Origin: Acidobacteriota bacterium
GTDB lineage: Bacteria > Acidobacteriota > Thermoanaerobaculia > UBA5066
Direction of reading: 5' to 3'
Length of the DNA: 64,000 nt
Assembly: GCA_008363385.1 (NCBI GenBank)
Contig: RHKY01000008.1
Coordinates: forward strand, 78,390-142,389
Shown: in pieces, positions 9,334-17,129 of the stretch
How positions within the stretch are numbered: the first letter of the stretch is position 1
How the letters are laid out: each line of letters opens with the position of its first letter
Program-made: the position numbers and the translations under genes
The notes under the pieces: model-generated
The model's input: only the letters and a program-made list of their open reading frames with translations
What the model was told of the DNA's origin: nothing
Database searches by the model: none

Positions 9334-9419
9334 GGTCTCGTCTCTCCTCTGGCCGGCCGCGCCGGCCGGGGTTCGCGGGAACGGGCCACGGCCGGCCTGT
9401 CCCGGAGGGATGGAGGTCC

Positions 9420-9725
9420 CTAGGAGAGGTGAGCGGCCGGGGGAGCGCGCGGTGCGGTCCCGTCGACGAGGTCGGAGGTGGCTGGCGCGTCCGGTGCCGG
9501 GTCGTCCGCAGCCCGTTCGGCGAGAAGGGCTGGGCACGGAGCCGCCGGGTCCGGGGGGGTGTCCGCGCCGCTCTCGCGGGCGACCTGGCAGATCGCGCAC
9601 GGGCGCTCCGCTGAAGCCCCGGCGTGCGAGTGGGGAAGCCACTCGAGGAAGGCCAGACCCGTCACGGCGATCAGCGCCGCGATCAGGAGCGGAAGGGCGA
9701 CTCGCCTCGAACGGTCCAGGGGCAT
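9420..9725 (-). CDS. Small membrane-anchored His/Cys protein leading the zinc operon
   Basis: 101 residues. A hydrophobic N-terminal segment (VALPLLIAALIAVTGLAFLEWL) is followed by HSHAG and a CAICQ motif, then a low-complexity Ala/Pro/Asp tail. Nothing certain is recognised. Short DUF2946-like periplasmic proteins with similar His and Cys motifs occur near metal-transport genes, so a metal-sensing or metal-chaperone role is plausible but inferred. It is the first gene after a good promoter and 86 nt upstream of the channel gene. Confidence 0.65.
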   Translation of the reverse strand: MPLDRSRRVALPLLIAALIAVTGLAFLEWLPHSHAGASAERPCAICQVARESGADTPPDPAAPCPALLAERAADDPAPDAPATSDLVDGTAPRAPPAAHLS

Positions 9726-9734
9726 CCCGGATCC

Positions 9735-9764
9735 ACCTTAGTGAGCAGGAGACGGCGCTGTCAA
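9735..9764 (-). promoter_or_regulatory. Sigma70-type promoter of the zinc uptake operon
   Basis: On the minus strand TTGACA (9759-9764) is followed, after 18 nt, by TAAGGT (9735-9740). Transcription would begin a few bases from the start codon at 9725, so the mRNA is nearly leaderless. TTGACA overlaps the stop of the methyltransferase gene. No Zur-like AT-rich palindrome is obvious. Confidence 0.55.
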
Positions 9765-10366
9765 GGAGAGGCCCTCCGGCCGCTCACCGGGCGGGCCGAG
9801 AAGAGCCGCATCGAGCGGTGCGCGCGCCGCCGCTCCGTCTCGACGCGGAAACCGGCGGAGACGACCGCCTCCTCGGTCCGCCGGTTCGGGTGGCAGCCGC
9901 CGGTCGCCCACTTCCAGGCCGGCGTCGAGACGTCCTGGAGGAAGGCGGCGAGGGGGTTCGTCGACCGGACGTGCTCCAGCATCCGGAGGCGCCCGGTCCG
10001 CGAAAGGACGCGCCGCACCTCGCGGAGGCCGCGGTCCGGGTCGGGGACGCTGCAGAAGCAGAGGCCCGAGAGGACCGTGTCGAAGCTCTCCTTGCGGAAC
10101 GGCAGCGCCTCGGCGACGCCCGCGACGAGAGCGGCGCCGGGGGCCCTCGTCCTCGCCGCCAGGAGCGACGGCAGGTTCGGGTCGAGCCCGGTGGCGCGCG
10201 TCTCTTCCGGGAGCGACGCGAGGTCCCTCCCGGTCCCGCACCCGACGTCCAGGACCCGCCCGCGCGCCCCGGCCACCAGCTCGCGCCGCCACTCCAGGAG
10301 CCCCGTCAGCTCCAGGAGCGCCATCCCGGCGTCGTAGAGCCAGGGGATCTGCTCTATGCCGCGCAC
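9761..10366 (-). CDS. Class I SAM-dependent methyltransferase
   Basis: 201 residues with a complete Rossmann methyltransferase core. Motif I is VLDVGCGTGRDLASL, the acidic end of strand 2 is in ATGLDPNL, motif IV is FDTVLSGLCFCSVPD, and the post-motif region is LREVRRVLSRTGRLRMLEHV. This order is typical of the Methyltransf_11/UbiE-like group. Substrate unknown. A GTG start is used with AGGAGAGG nine nt upstream. It is divergent from meaB. Confidence 0.88.
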   Translation of the reverse strand: MRGIEQIPWLYDAGMALLELTGLLEWRRELVAGARGRVLDVGCGTGRDLASLPEETRATGLDPNLPSLLAARTRAPGAALVAGVAEALPFRKESFDTVLSGLCFCSVPDPDRGLREVRRVLSRTGRLRMLEHVRSTNPLAAFLQDVSTPAWKWATGGCHPNRRTEEAVVSAGFRVETERRRAHRSMRLFSARPVSGRRASP

Positions 10367-10415
10367 GCGCCAAGCCCTCTCCTTCCGATCGTACGGGAAG
10401 GGGGCCTCCTTCCCC

Positions 10416-10421
10416 TACACT
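10416..10421 (+). promoter_or_regulatory. Leaderless-type -10 box (TACACT) for meaB
   Basis: TACACT ends 7 nt before the meaB ATG, which lacks a Shine-Dalgarno sequence. A start of transcription at or next to the A of ATG is implied. Confidence 0.5.
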
Positions 10422-10428
10422 CCCCGGG

Positions 10429-11397
10429 ATGGCCGCCGACTACACCCCCGAGGCCCTCGCGGGACTCGTCGCCGAGGGGCGGACGCGGGCTCTGGCCCGG
10501 GCGGTCTCCTGGGCCGAGGCGGGCGACCCGCGGTTCCCGGAGCTCCTCGCGCGCCTCCACCCGCGGACCGGACGGGCGCGCGTCATCGGGTTGACGGGCT
10601 CCCCCGGAGCCGGGAAGTCCTCCCTGGCCGCAGCGCTCGCCCGCCGGTTCCGGTCCGAGGGGAGGAAGGTCGGCGTCGTCGCGGTGGACCCCTCGTCCCC
10701 TTTCTCCGGCGGGGCGATCCTGGGGGACCGGATCCGGATGCAGGACCTCTACACCGACCCCGGCGTCTGGATCCGTTCGATGGCCACGCGCGGCCACCTC
10801 GGCGGCCTCTCTCGCGCCACGGCCGACGCCGTCGACGTCCTGGACGCCGGCGGCTTCGACGAGGTGATCGTCGAGACGGTCGGCGTCGGCCAGGACGAGG
10901 TGGACGTCTTCCGGCTGGCCGAGAGCTGCGTGGTCGTCCTGACGCCCGGGATGGGGGACGACATCCAGGCGATCAAGGCCGGGCTGATGGAGGTGGCGGA
11001 CCTCTTCGTCGTCAACAAGGCCGACCGCGACGGGGCCGACAAGGTCGTCCAGGAGATCCTGCAGATGCTGGAGCTTGGGGAGCGGGGAGCCTGGGTCCCG
11101 CCCGTCCTGAAGACGGTGGCCCGCGACGGGACCGGCGTGGAGGACCTGGCCGACGCCCTCCACGAGCACCGCGGCTTCCTCGCCGGCCCCGCCGGGGCCG
11201 GGCGCCGCCGCGAACGGACCCGCCGGCGGATCGAGTCGATCGTGAGGGAGCGCCTCCTCTCGGAGCTCTCGGCGCTCTCGTCGGGCGACGGGGGGCTCGA
11301 CGCCCACGCCGCCCTCGTCGAGGCGCGCCGCGAGGACCCGATCGCGGCCGCCGAGTCGCTTCTCGCGGCGATCAAGGGCCGCGGGGGAAAGGGCTGA
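10429..11397 (+). CDS. meaB: Methylmalonyl-CoA mutase-associated GTPase MeaB
   Basis: 322 residues. The G3E-type GTPase has Walker A GSPGAGKS (57-64), the DPSSPFSGGAILGDRIRM switch region typical of MeaB/ArgK, the ETVGVGQDEVDV motif, and NKAD as the base-specificity loop. A C-terminal dimerisation arm follows. MeaB protects and reloads the adenosylcobalamin cofactor of methylmalonyl-CoA mutase. The next gene is methylmalonyl-CoA epimerase, so the pair supports propionyl-CoA/succinyl-CoA interconversion. The mutase subunits themselves are not in the window. Confidence 0.96.
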   Translation: MAADYTPEALAGLVAEGRTRALARAVSWAEAGDPRFPELLARLHPRTGRARVIGLTGSPGAGKSSLAAALARRFRSEGRKVGVVAVDPSSPFSGGAILGDRIRMQDLYTDPGVWIRSMATRGHLGGLSRATADAVDVLDAGGFDEVIVETVGVGQDEVDVFRLAESCVVVLTPGMGDDIQAIKAGLMEVADLFVVNKADRDGADKVVQEILQMLELGERGAWVPPVLKTVARDGTGVEDLADALHEHRGFLAGPAGAGRRRERTRRRIESIVRERLLSELSALSSGDGGLDAHAALVEARREDPIAAAESLLAAIKGRGGKG

Positions 11398-11399
11398 CC

Positions 11400-11825
11400 A
11401 TGGGAGAGGGACGCGTCGTGAAGATCTCGCACATCGGCGTCGCCGTGCCGTCGCTCGCCGAGGGGGGCTCCTTCTGGGACCTCCTGGGACTGCCGGAGGC
11501 GCACCGCGAGGAGGTCGCCTCGCAGAAGGTGCTCACGTCGTTCCGGCCGGTGGGCGAGTCGAGCGTGGAGCTCCTCGAGCCGACGGGGGAGGAGAGCCCG
11601 ATCGCGAAGTTCCTCGCGAAGAGCCGCCCGGGGATCCACCACCTCTGCGTCGAGGTGGACGACGTGGAGGCGGTCCTCTCGCGCCTGAAGGCGGCCGGCG
11701 TCCGCCTGGTCAACGAGACGCCGTTCGACGGCGCCCACGGCTGCCGCGTCGCCTTCGTCCACCCCGCCGCCACCGGCGGCATCCTCCTCGAGCTCTCGCA
11801 GCCGGGCGCCGCGGCGCACGGCTGA
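11400..11825 (+). CDS. mce: Methylmalonyl-CoA epimerase
   Basis: 141 residues, a single VOC-fold epimerase: ISHIGVAVPSLAEG at the start, the central PGIHHLCVEVDDVEAVLSRL with a metal-binding His, and a C-terminal VAFVHPAATGGILLELSQ with the catalytic/metal Glu. It interconverts (2R)- and (2S)-methylmalonyl-CoA. The gene begins 2 nt after the meaB stop, so co-expression is certain in layout. The ATG at 11400 is taken; an in-frame GTG at 11418 (with GAGAGGG 7 nt upstream) would also give a family-length protein. Confidence 0.95.
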   Translation: MGEGRVVKISHIGVAVPSLAEGGSFWDLLGLPEAHREEVASQKVLTSFRPVGESSVELLEPTGEESPIAKFLAKSRPGIHHLCVEVDDVEAVLSRLKAAGVRLVNETPFDGAHGCRVAFVHPAATGGILLELSQPGAAAHG

Positions 11826-11840
11826 GCCGGATCTCCCGGC

Positions 11841-13694
11841 CTACTCGAACCAGCCGGAGACGTCGACGAGGGCGTCGACGGCCCCGCCGCCCTGGACGGA
11901 GGGGAGGAGGGTGAAGGCCGTCCCGGCGCCGAGGCAGAGGACGGCGTTGTTGGCGCGCGTCGCCCCGGCGGCGAAGTTCAGGGCGCTCGTCGGCGGCTCG
12001 GCGCGGCCGGAGGGGAAAGCCTTCAGGAACCCGGCGCCCGCGGCTCCGACCGCCGTCAGGTTCACCGCCAGGCAGGCGGCCGTGGCCGGGACGCCGCACT
12101 TCCCGGAGACGGCGAAGGAGCGCCCGACTCCCGACGACAGCGCGGGGCCGCCCAGCGGCCCGGCCGCCGAGCGCGTGTCCAGGAGCCGGCACGGGGCCAG
12201 CGTGCGGAACCTCGTCGAGGGCGGGAGGCCGACGGCCGCCCTGGCGTCGAGCCGCCCGTGCCCGGCGAGGTGGTTGGGGACGAGGGCGGAGCTCGCGCAG
12301 GCCGAGGCCGGGATCCCAGCGGCGCTCCGGCGGAGGACGTCGGCCACGTCGTCGGGCCTGCCGGACAGCTCGGGACGGGCCGACAGGAGGAGGGCCGCGG
12401 CGCCCGCGGCGTGCGGCCCCGCCATCGACGTGCCGCTCACGAGCGCGTAGGCATCCACCGGGGCCGCGGACCTCGTCGACGTCCCGGGTGCGACGAGGTC
12501 CGGCTTGGGGCGGCCGCTGCCGTCGGCCGTCACGGGGCCCAGGCTGGAGAAGCTGGCGACGGAGTCGGTTCCCGTGACGAGCGCGCCGACCGTCAGCGCC
12601 GCCGGGGAGATCGCCGGCGGGTCGGTGATCGACGCGCAGGACGGGCCGCTGTTGCCGGCCGAGGCCACCGTCAGGATGCCGGCCGCCCGGTGCGCCTCCA
12701 GCGCGGCGTCGAGCGTCACGGTCGAGCACCCCTCGGACGGGGGGCAGCCCCAGGAGTTGTTCGTCACGTCCGGCGCCAGGGCCGGGTCCCCCTCCGCGGG
12801 GCTGCCGCCCACGGGGTAGGGGGCGAGGAAGAACTCGAAGCACTCCAGGTACGTCGCGGGCGTCCCGGCCCCCTGGTCCATGTTCCGGCAGGCGATCCAC
12901 CTCGCCCCGGGCGCCACGCCGATCTGGTTCGACCCGCCGTCGTCCCCGACGACGGTCCCGATCGTGTGCGTGCCGTGGAAGCCGTCGTCGCACGGGAACG
13001 GCGAGTCGGCGCCGCAGGCGCCGCCGCCGGAGTGGACGGCGTCGTGCCAGCTGCGGTCGTGGTCCGCCGAGGTCCCGTTCCAGCCCCGGTACCGGGACTT
13101 CAGCGCGGGGTGGTCCCACTGGACGCCCGTGTCCATCCCGCCGACGACGACACCCTGCCCCGTGAAGCCCAGCGCCCAGACCTCGGGGGCGCGGGTGGCG
13201 GCCACGCCCGCCTCGACCACGGCGGGCGCGGCCGGGCGGGCCGGGGCGGGACGCGGCGGCTCGACGACGACGCGGACGGAGGGGTTCCCCTCCACCCGCG
13301 CCACCTCGGGCCTCGCCGCGAGCGCCTCGACGAGCGACCGGTCCCCGCGGACCCAGACCGCGTTCACGACGTAGAAGGACCGGTGGGGGACCCCGCGCCG
13401 GCGGAGCTCGGCGAGGAGCCCCCGCTGGGAGCGGGTGGCCACCGCGAGGAGGCGCTCCCTCACGAAGAGCCCCTTCTCGAGCTTCGTCGGCAGCGCGGCC
13501 GCCCCCGAGAGGTCGGCCCTCTCGCCGAGGACGACGAGGAGCTCGGCCTGGGCACTCCCTTCGGTCCGCCGCAGGACCCACGGGTCGACCTTCCCCGGGG
13601 CCGCGTCCCCCCGGAGCGGCGCCGCCGCGAGGAGGAGCGCCGCGAGCGCGAGGGCCGCCGGGGCCGGGAGCGGGCGGGAGAGGCCGCGGGGCAC
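11841..13694 (-). CDS. Secreted subtilisin-like serine protease (S8) with C-terminal Cys-containing module
   Basis: 617 residues. Signal peptide (about 1-32), an I9-like propeptide (about 50-145), then the S8 domain with Asp188 (GGMDTG), His243 (GFHGTHTIG), oxyanion Asn348 (ASAGNSG) and Ser423 (SGTSMAGPH). The last 130 residues (from TRFRTLAPCRLLDTR to DVSGWFE) form a separate beta-rich module with paired cysteines and the motifs PATAACLAVNLTA and TRANNAVLCLG. I have the impression that this module is common at the C-terminus of secreted acidobacterial proteins. A GTG start is used. It is convergent with the epimerase gene; a weak 5-bp hairpin (11826-11840) lies between. Confidence 0.93.
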   Translation of the reverse strand: MPRGLSRPLPAPAALALAALLLAAAPLRGDAAPGKVDPWVLRRTEGSAQAELLVVLGERADLSGAAALPTKLEKGLFVRERLLAVATRSQRGLLAELRRRGVPHRSFYVVNAVWVRGDRSLVEALAARPEVARVEGNPSVRVVVEPPRPAPARPAAPAVVEAGVAATRAPEVWALGFTGQGVVVGGMDTGVQWDHPALKSRYRGWNGTSADHDRSWHDAVHSGGGACGADSPFPCDDGFHGTHTIGTVVGDDGGSNQIGVAPGARWIACRNMDQGAGTPATYLECFEFFLAPYPVGGSPAEGDPALAPDVTNNSWGCPPSEGCSTVTLDAALEAHRAAGILTVASAGNSGPSCASITDPPAISPAALTVGALVTGTDSVASFSSLGPVTADGSGRPKPDLVAPGTSTRSAAPVDAYALVSGTSMAGPHAAGAAALLLSARPELSGRPDDVADVLRRSAAGIPASACASSALVPNHLAGHGRLDARAAVGLPPSTRFRTLAPCRLLDTRSAAGPLGGPALSSGVGRSFAVSGKCGVPATAACLAVNLTAVGAAGAGFLKAFPSGRAEPPTSALNFAAGATRANNAVLCLGAGTAFTLLPSVQGGGAVDALVDVSGWFE

Positions 13695-13713
13695 GCCGCC
13701 GTCCGCGGGCCCG

Positions 13714-14046
13714 CTAGTTCAGCGGCCCGCCCCGGTCCGGGACCGGGTCGACCAGGAAGCTGCGCACGTCGCGCCCGACCATCCCGAGGAAGCGTTCCTG
13801 GTAGCTGGCCACCGCCCCCACCCGGGCGTCCTCGAACATCTTCTCGACGCGGTGGAGGGGGAAGAAGAGGGTCACGAGCCCCAGCTCGGGCTCTCCCTTG
13901 CCGCGCGCCTGCCGTGCCCAGTCGTCGAACAGCTCGACGTCGATCCCGCGGAGCGTGATGCCGGCCGGGCCCAGCTGCTTCAGGACGCCCCAGTACTTCT
14001 CCTTCGGCGAGACCAGGTGGACGAGGACGATCGTCCCGGGATCCAT
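13714..14046 (-). CDS. Conserved hypothetical small protein
   Basis: 110 residues, not recognised. The N-terminal half (TIVLVHLVSPKEKYWGVLKQ, then GITLRGIDVELFDDWARQ) has the strand pattern of a small beta-barrel, loosely like Sm/Hfq-type folds, but this is only an impression. No signal or membrane segment. The start ATG has GAGGAAG upstream. It lies between the unknown secreted protein gene and the subtilase on the same strand. Confidence 0.7.
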   Translation of the reverse strand: MDPGTIVLVHLVSPKEKYWGVLKQLGPAGITLRGIDVELFDDWARQARGKGEPELGLVTLFFPLHRVEKMFEDARVGAVASYQERFLGMVGRDVRSFLVDPVPDRGGPLN

Positions 14047-14073
14047 CGGCGCTTCCTCGGCGGAGCGGACCGG

Positions 14074-14856
14074 TCAGAAGACGACGTTGGCGACGAAGTA
14101 ACGCGCCGCGCTCGTCCTGCCGTTCAGGAGGGCGTCGGCGTCCTCGGCGTTCATCAGGAACTTCCCGGCGTTCTCGCCGGAGGAGGTCCCGAGGACGATC
14201 TCGGCCCGGTCGAGCGGCTTGCCGAGCGCCCGGGCCTCCTTCAGCCCGCGGGCGACGGCGCCCAGCGACGCGAAGACCTGCTGCTCCGTGTCCGTGATCG
14301 CCTGGACCCGGACGCCTTTCGGCATCGGCGTCAGGCGCGCGCCCCGCAGGCTCGCCCCGGCGAAGGCGCGGACGAAGGCGTCGCTGACGGCGGGGTCGAC
14401 GCCCTCGACGACCGCCGCGGTGGAGGGCTCCTGGATCGCCCCGGAGGGCCGCGAGGCCCCCTGGGAGGCCGTGGCGGGCGTGGGGACCGACTCCGGGCCG
14501 ATGTCGGTCTTCTTCGTCGTCTTGATGTACTCCGAGATCGAGGGCTTGCGCGTCGTGTCCGACGTCTGCTGGATCGTGGTGGCGTTCTGGTCCAGCTCGT
14601 AGGCGTCGCCCGTGCCGGCGGCGTTCACCTTCTCGGTCTTCTCCATGTCGACCTCGGAGATCGGGATCGACTGGCGGTTCCCCGAGGGGACGACGAAGAC
14701 CCAGCTCTTCCCCTGCACGTTCGGCTTCTCCCGGGCGACGATCCGGGTGCCGTCCTTCAGGACGATGACGTAGGCGAGCGCGCGGGCCGCCGGCAGGAAG
14801 ACCAGGGCCGCCGCGGCCGCCCAGAGGGCGACGCGGGAGAGGGGGGAGCGGTTCAT
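14074..14856 (-). CDS. Secreted protein of unknown function
   Basis: 260 residues with a signal peptide (MNRSPLSRVALWAAAAALVF, cleavage near ARALA). The mature start, YVIVLKDGTRIVAREKPNV, resembles small beta modules that open many acidobacterial periplasmic proteins. A low-complexity linker (about 90-155) separates this from a C-terminal alpha/beta region. No family can be named. Expressed divergently from aroF; GGAGG lies 5 nt before the ATG. Confidence 0.72.
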   Translation of the reverse strand: MNRSPLSRVALWAAAAALVFLPAARALAYVIVLKDGTRIVAREKPNVQGKSWVFVVPSGNRQSIPISEVDMEKTEKVNAAGTGDAYELDQNATTIQQTSDTTRKPSISEYIKTTKKTDIGPESVPTPATASQGASRPSGAIQEPSTAAVVEGVDPAVSDAFVRAFAGASLRGARLTPMPKGVRVQAITDTEQQVFASLGAVARGLKEARALGKPLDRAEIVLGTSSGENAGKFLMNAEDADALLNGRTSAARYFVANVVF

Positions 14857-14886
14857 GGGCGCCTCCGCGCCTGTGGGCGCTTCTGA

Positions 14887-14894
14887 AGTATAAA
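14887..14894. promoter_or_regulatory. Overlapping divergent -10 boxes between the secreted unknown and aroF
   Basis: Minus strand TATACT (14887-14892) faces the secreted protein gene with a leader of about 25 nt. Plus strand TATAAA (14889-14894) faces aroF. The two share bases, so the divergent promoters may compete. Confidence 0.45.
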
Positions 14895-14926
14895 CGCCGC
14901 GGCCCGGCGTGCCGGGGGAGGTGCCT

Positions 14927-15940
14927 GTGCTGATCGTGATGGACCGCGGGGCGTCGGAGACCGACGTCCGCCGGGTCGTCGAGACGGTGGAGAGGATGGG
15001 GCTGAGGGCTCACCCGATCCCGGGGGAGCAGCGGACGGCCATCGGCGTGACGGGGAACCGCGGGGCGATCGACCCGGCCGCCCTCGAGAACCTGCCCGGC
15101 GTCCTCGAGGTCTTCCGGATCTCGCACCCGTACCGGCTCGTCTCGCGCGAGTTCCACCCCGAGGACACGGTCGTCCCGGTGGGGGGCGTCCCGGTGGGCG
15201 GCAAGCGCGTCGTCGTCGTCGCGGGCCCCTGCGCGGTCGAGTCGGCCGAGCAGACGCTCCGGATCGCGCGCGCGGTCAAGGAACGGGGGGCCCACCTCCT
15301 GCGCGGCGGCGCCTTCAAGCCGCGGACGTCGCCCTACTCGTTCCAGGGGCTCGGCGAGGAGGGGCTGAAGATCCTGGCCGCGGCCCGGAGCGAGACGGGG
15401 CTCCCGGTCGTCACCGAGGTCCTCGACACCGCCCACGTCGACCTCGTCGCCTCGTACGCCGACTGCCTGCAGCTGGGCGCGCGGAACATGCAGAACTTCG
15501 AGCTCCTGAAGGCCGTCGGGCGGACGGGGAAGCCGGTCCTCCTCAAGCGCGGCATGTCGGCCACGCTCGAGGAGTTCCTCCTGGCCGCCGAGTACGTCCT
15601 GAACGAGGGGAACCCGCACGTCGTCCTCTGCGAGCGGGGCGTGAGGACCTTCTCCGACTTCACGCGGAACACCCTCGACCTGTCGGTCATCCCGGCCGTC
15701 GAGCGGCTGTCGCACCTGCCGATCCTGGTCGACCCGTCCCACGGCACCGGGAAGCGGAGCAAGGTGATCCCGATGTCGCGGGCGGCCGTCGCGGCCGGGG
15801 CGGACGGGGTCGCGGTGGAGGTGCACGACCGGCCCGAGGAGGCCCTCTCCGACGGGCCGCAGGCGCTCACCCCGGACCTGTTCGCCGACCTGATGGCGCA
15901 GCTGCCGCCGATCGCGGCCGCGGTCGGGAGGTCGGTCTGA
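14927..15940 (+). CDS. aroF: 3-deoxy-7-phosphoheptulonate synthase (DAHP synthase, AroF/AroG type I-beta)
   Basis: 337 residues from the GTG at 14927, preceded at 6 nt by GGGGGAG; GTGs at 14909 and 14921 are worse placed. An N-terminal ferredoxin-like regulatory domain (about 1-70) is followed by the barrel: [75 protein letters not shown] and [10 protein letters not shown], the full set of PEP/E4P and metal-site motifs. It catalyses the first step of aromatic amino acid synthesis. The gene overlaps carA by 4 nt. Confidence 0.95.
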   Translation: MLIVMDRGASETDVRRVVETVERMGLRAHPIPGEQRTAIGVTGNRGAIDPAALENLPGVLEVFRISHPYRLVSREFHPEDTVVPVGGVPVGGKRVVVVAGPCAVESAEQTLRIARAVKERGAHLLRGGAFKPRTSPYSFQGLGEEGLKILAAARSETGLPVVTEVLDTAHVDLVASYADCLQLGARNMQNFELLKAVGRTGKPVLLKRGMSATLEEFLLAAEYVLNEGNPHVVLCERGVRTFSDFTRNTLDLSVIPAVERLSHLPILVDPSHGTGKRSKVIPMSRAAVAAGADGVAVEVHDRPEEALSDGPQALTPDLFADLMAQLPPIAAAVGRSV

Positions 15941-17031
15941 GGCGCGACCCCGCGCTCCTCGCTCTCGAGGACGGGCGGGTCTTCCGGGGGACGGCGGCCG
16001 GCGCCCGGGGAACCGCCTTCGGGGAGGTGGTCTTCAACACCGCCATGGCGGGGTACCAGGAGACGCTGACGGACCCCTCGTACCGGGGGCAGATCGTCGT
16101 GATGACGGCCTCGCACGTCGGCAACTACGGGCTCGCGAAGGACGACGCCGAGTCGGACCGGATCCAGGTCTCGGGCTTCTGCGCGCGCGCCTTCTCCGAC
16201 CGCTTCTCCAACCCGCGCGGCGAGGAGGCGCTCCTCCCCGCCCTCGGGAGGGCCGGGGTCGTGGCGATCGACGGGGTCGACACGCGGGCCCTCGTGAGGC
16301 ACCTGCGCTCGCTCGGCGCGATGCGCGGGGCGGTCTCGACGGAGCACGCCTCCGAGGCGGAGGCGGCGGCCCTCGTGGCGGCGATCCGCGAGCAGCCCCG
16401 GATGGAGGGGGCCGCGCTGGGGCTCTCGGCCGGGACGGCGGAGGCGTACCGGTTCGGCGAGCCGGGAGGGCCGCGGGTGGCCGTCCTCGACTACGGCGTC
16501 AAGCGGAACATCCTCCGGAAGCTCGCGGCGCGGGGCCTCTCGGGCACGGTCTTCCCCGCGGCCGCCACGGCCGGGGAGGTCGCCGCGGCGGGCCCCTGGG
16601 ACGGCTTCTTCCTCTCGAACGGCCCCGGCGACCCGGCGGCGCTCCCGGCGTGCGTCGGGACGATCCGGGACCTCCTCGCGACCGGAAGGCCGCTCTTCGG
16701 CATCTGCCTCGGCCACCAGCTCCTGGGTCTGGCCCTCGGGGCGCGGACGTTCAAGCTGAAGTTCGGGCACCGCGGGGTGAACCACCCCGTCCGCGACGTC
16801 GCGACCGGGGCGGTCTCGATCACGTCGCAGAACCACGGCTTCGCCGTCGACCTCGCGACCCTGCCGGACGGGCTCGCCCTGACGCACGTCAACCTCAACG
16901 ACGGCACGTGCGAGGGGTTCCGCCTCGAGGGGCGCCCGGTCTTCGCCGTCCAGTACCACCCCGAGTCCGCCCCGGGCCCGCACGACTCCGACGCCCTCTT
17001 CGCCGAGTTCGCCTCCTCGCTCGGGCGCTGA
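15937..17031 (+). CDS. carA: Carbamoyl-phosphate synthase small subunit, probable CTG start
   Basis: 364 residues if read from CTG 15937. The first ATG/GTG/TTG in frame (16027) would delete the conserved N-terminus, [18 protein letters not shown] and GEVVFNT. The CTG overlaps the aroF stop (CTGA) and has GGGAGG five nt upstream. N-terminal CPSase domain (1-140) then class I amidotransferase with nucleophile Cys257 ([10 protein letters not shown]) and His341/Glu343 (QYHPESAP). It supplies ammonia from glutamine for pyrimidine and arginine synthesis; carB is not in the window. Confidence 0.94.
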   Translation: MRRDPALLALEDGRVFRGTAAGARGTAFGEVVFNTAMAGYQETLTDPSYRGQIVVMTASHVGNYGLAKDDAESDRIQVSGFCARAFSDRFSNPRGEEALLPALGRAGVVAIDGVDTRALVRHLRSLGAMRGAVSTEHASEAEAAALVAAIREQPRMEGAALGLSAGTAEAYRFGEPGGPRVAVLDYGVKRNILRKLAARGLSGTVFPAAATAGEVAAAGPWDGFFLSNGPGDPAALPACVGTIRDLLATGRPLFGICLGHQLLGLALGARTFKLKFGHRGVNHPVRDVATGAVSITSQNHGFAVDLATLPDGLALTHVNLNDGTCEGFRLEGRPVFAVQYHPESAPGPHDSDALFAEFASSLGR

Positions 17032-17048
17032 GCCGCCCCGGGGGGGCG

Positions 17049-17057
17049 TGGTATCCT
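17049..17057 (+). promoter_or_regulatory. Extended -10 promoter element (TGG TATCCT) of the microcompartment operon
   Basis: TGG followed by TATCCT lies 72 nt upstream of the rpiB-deoC start, in the 98-nt gap after carA. Leader length would be about 65 nt. No convincing -35. It is the only promoter-like signal seen before the operon. Confidence 0.45.
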
Positions 17058-17129
17058 CCGCCTCCGTCCCTCTCGCGCGGCAAGTCCCTCAGGAGAAACG
17101 GCTTGTAGCGCGACGGGGGCCTCCTCGCG

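Noticed and set aside
9726-9760. Zur operator before the zinc operon
   Set aside because: No AT-rich palindrome of the Zur type could be found; regulation by zinc remains likely but unseen.
10367-10428. Cobalamin riboswitch before meaB
   Set aside because: The gap to the divergent methyltransferase is 62 nt, far too short for a B12 riboswitch.
17082-17112. Minimal start-stop ORF (TTG TAG after AGGAGA) in the BMC leader
   Set aside because: Could be a regulatory mini-ORF, but the match is short and likely coincidental.
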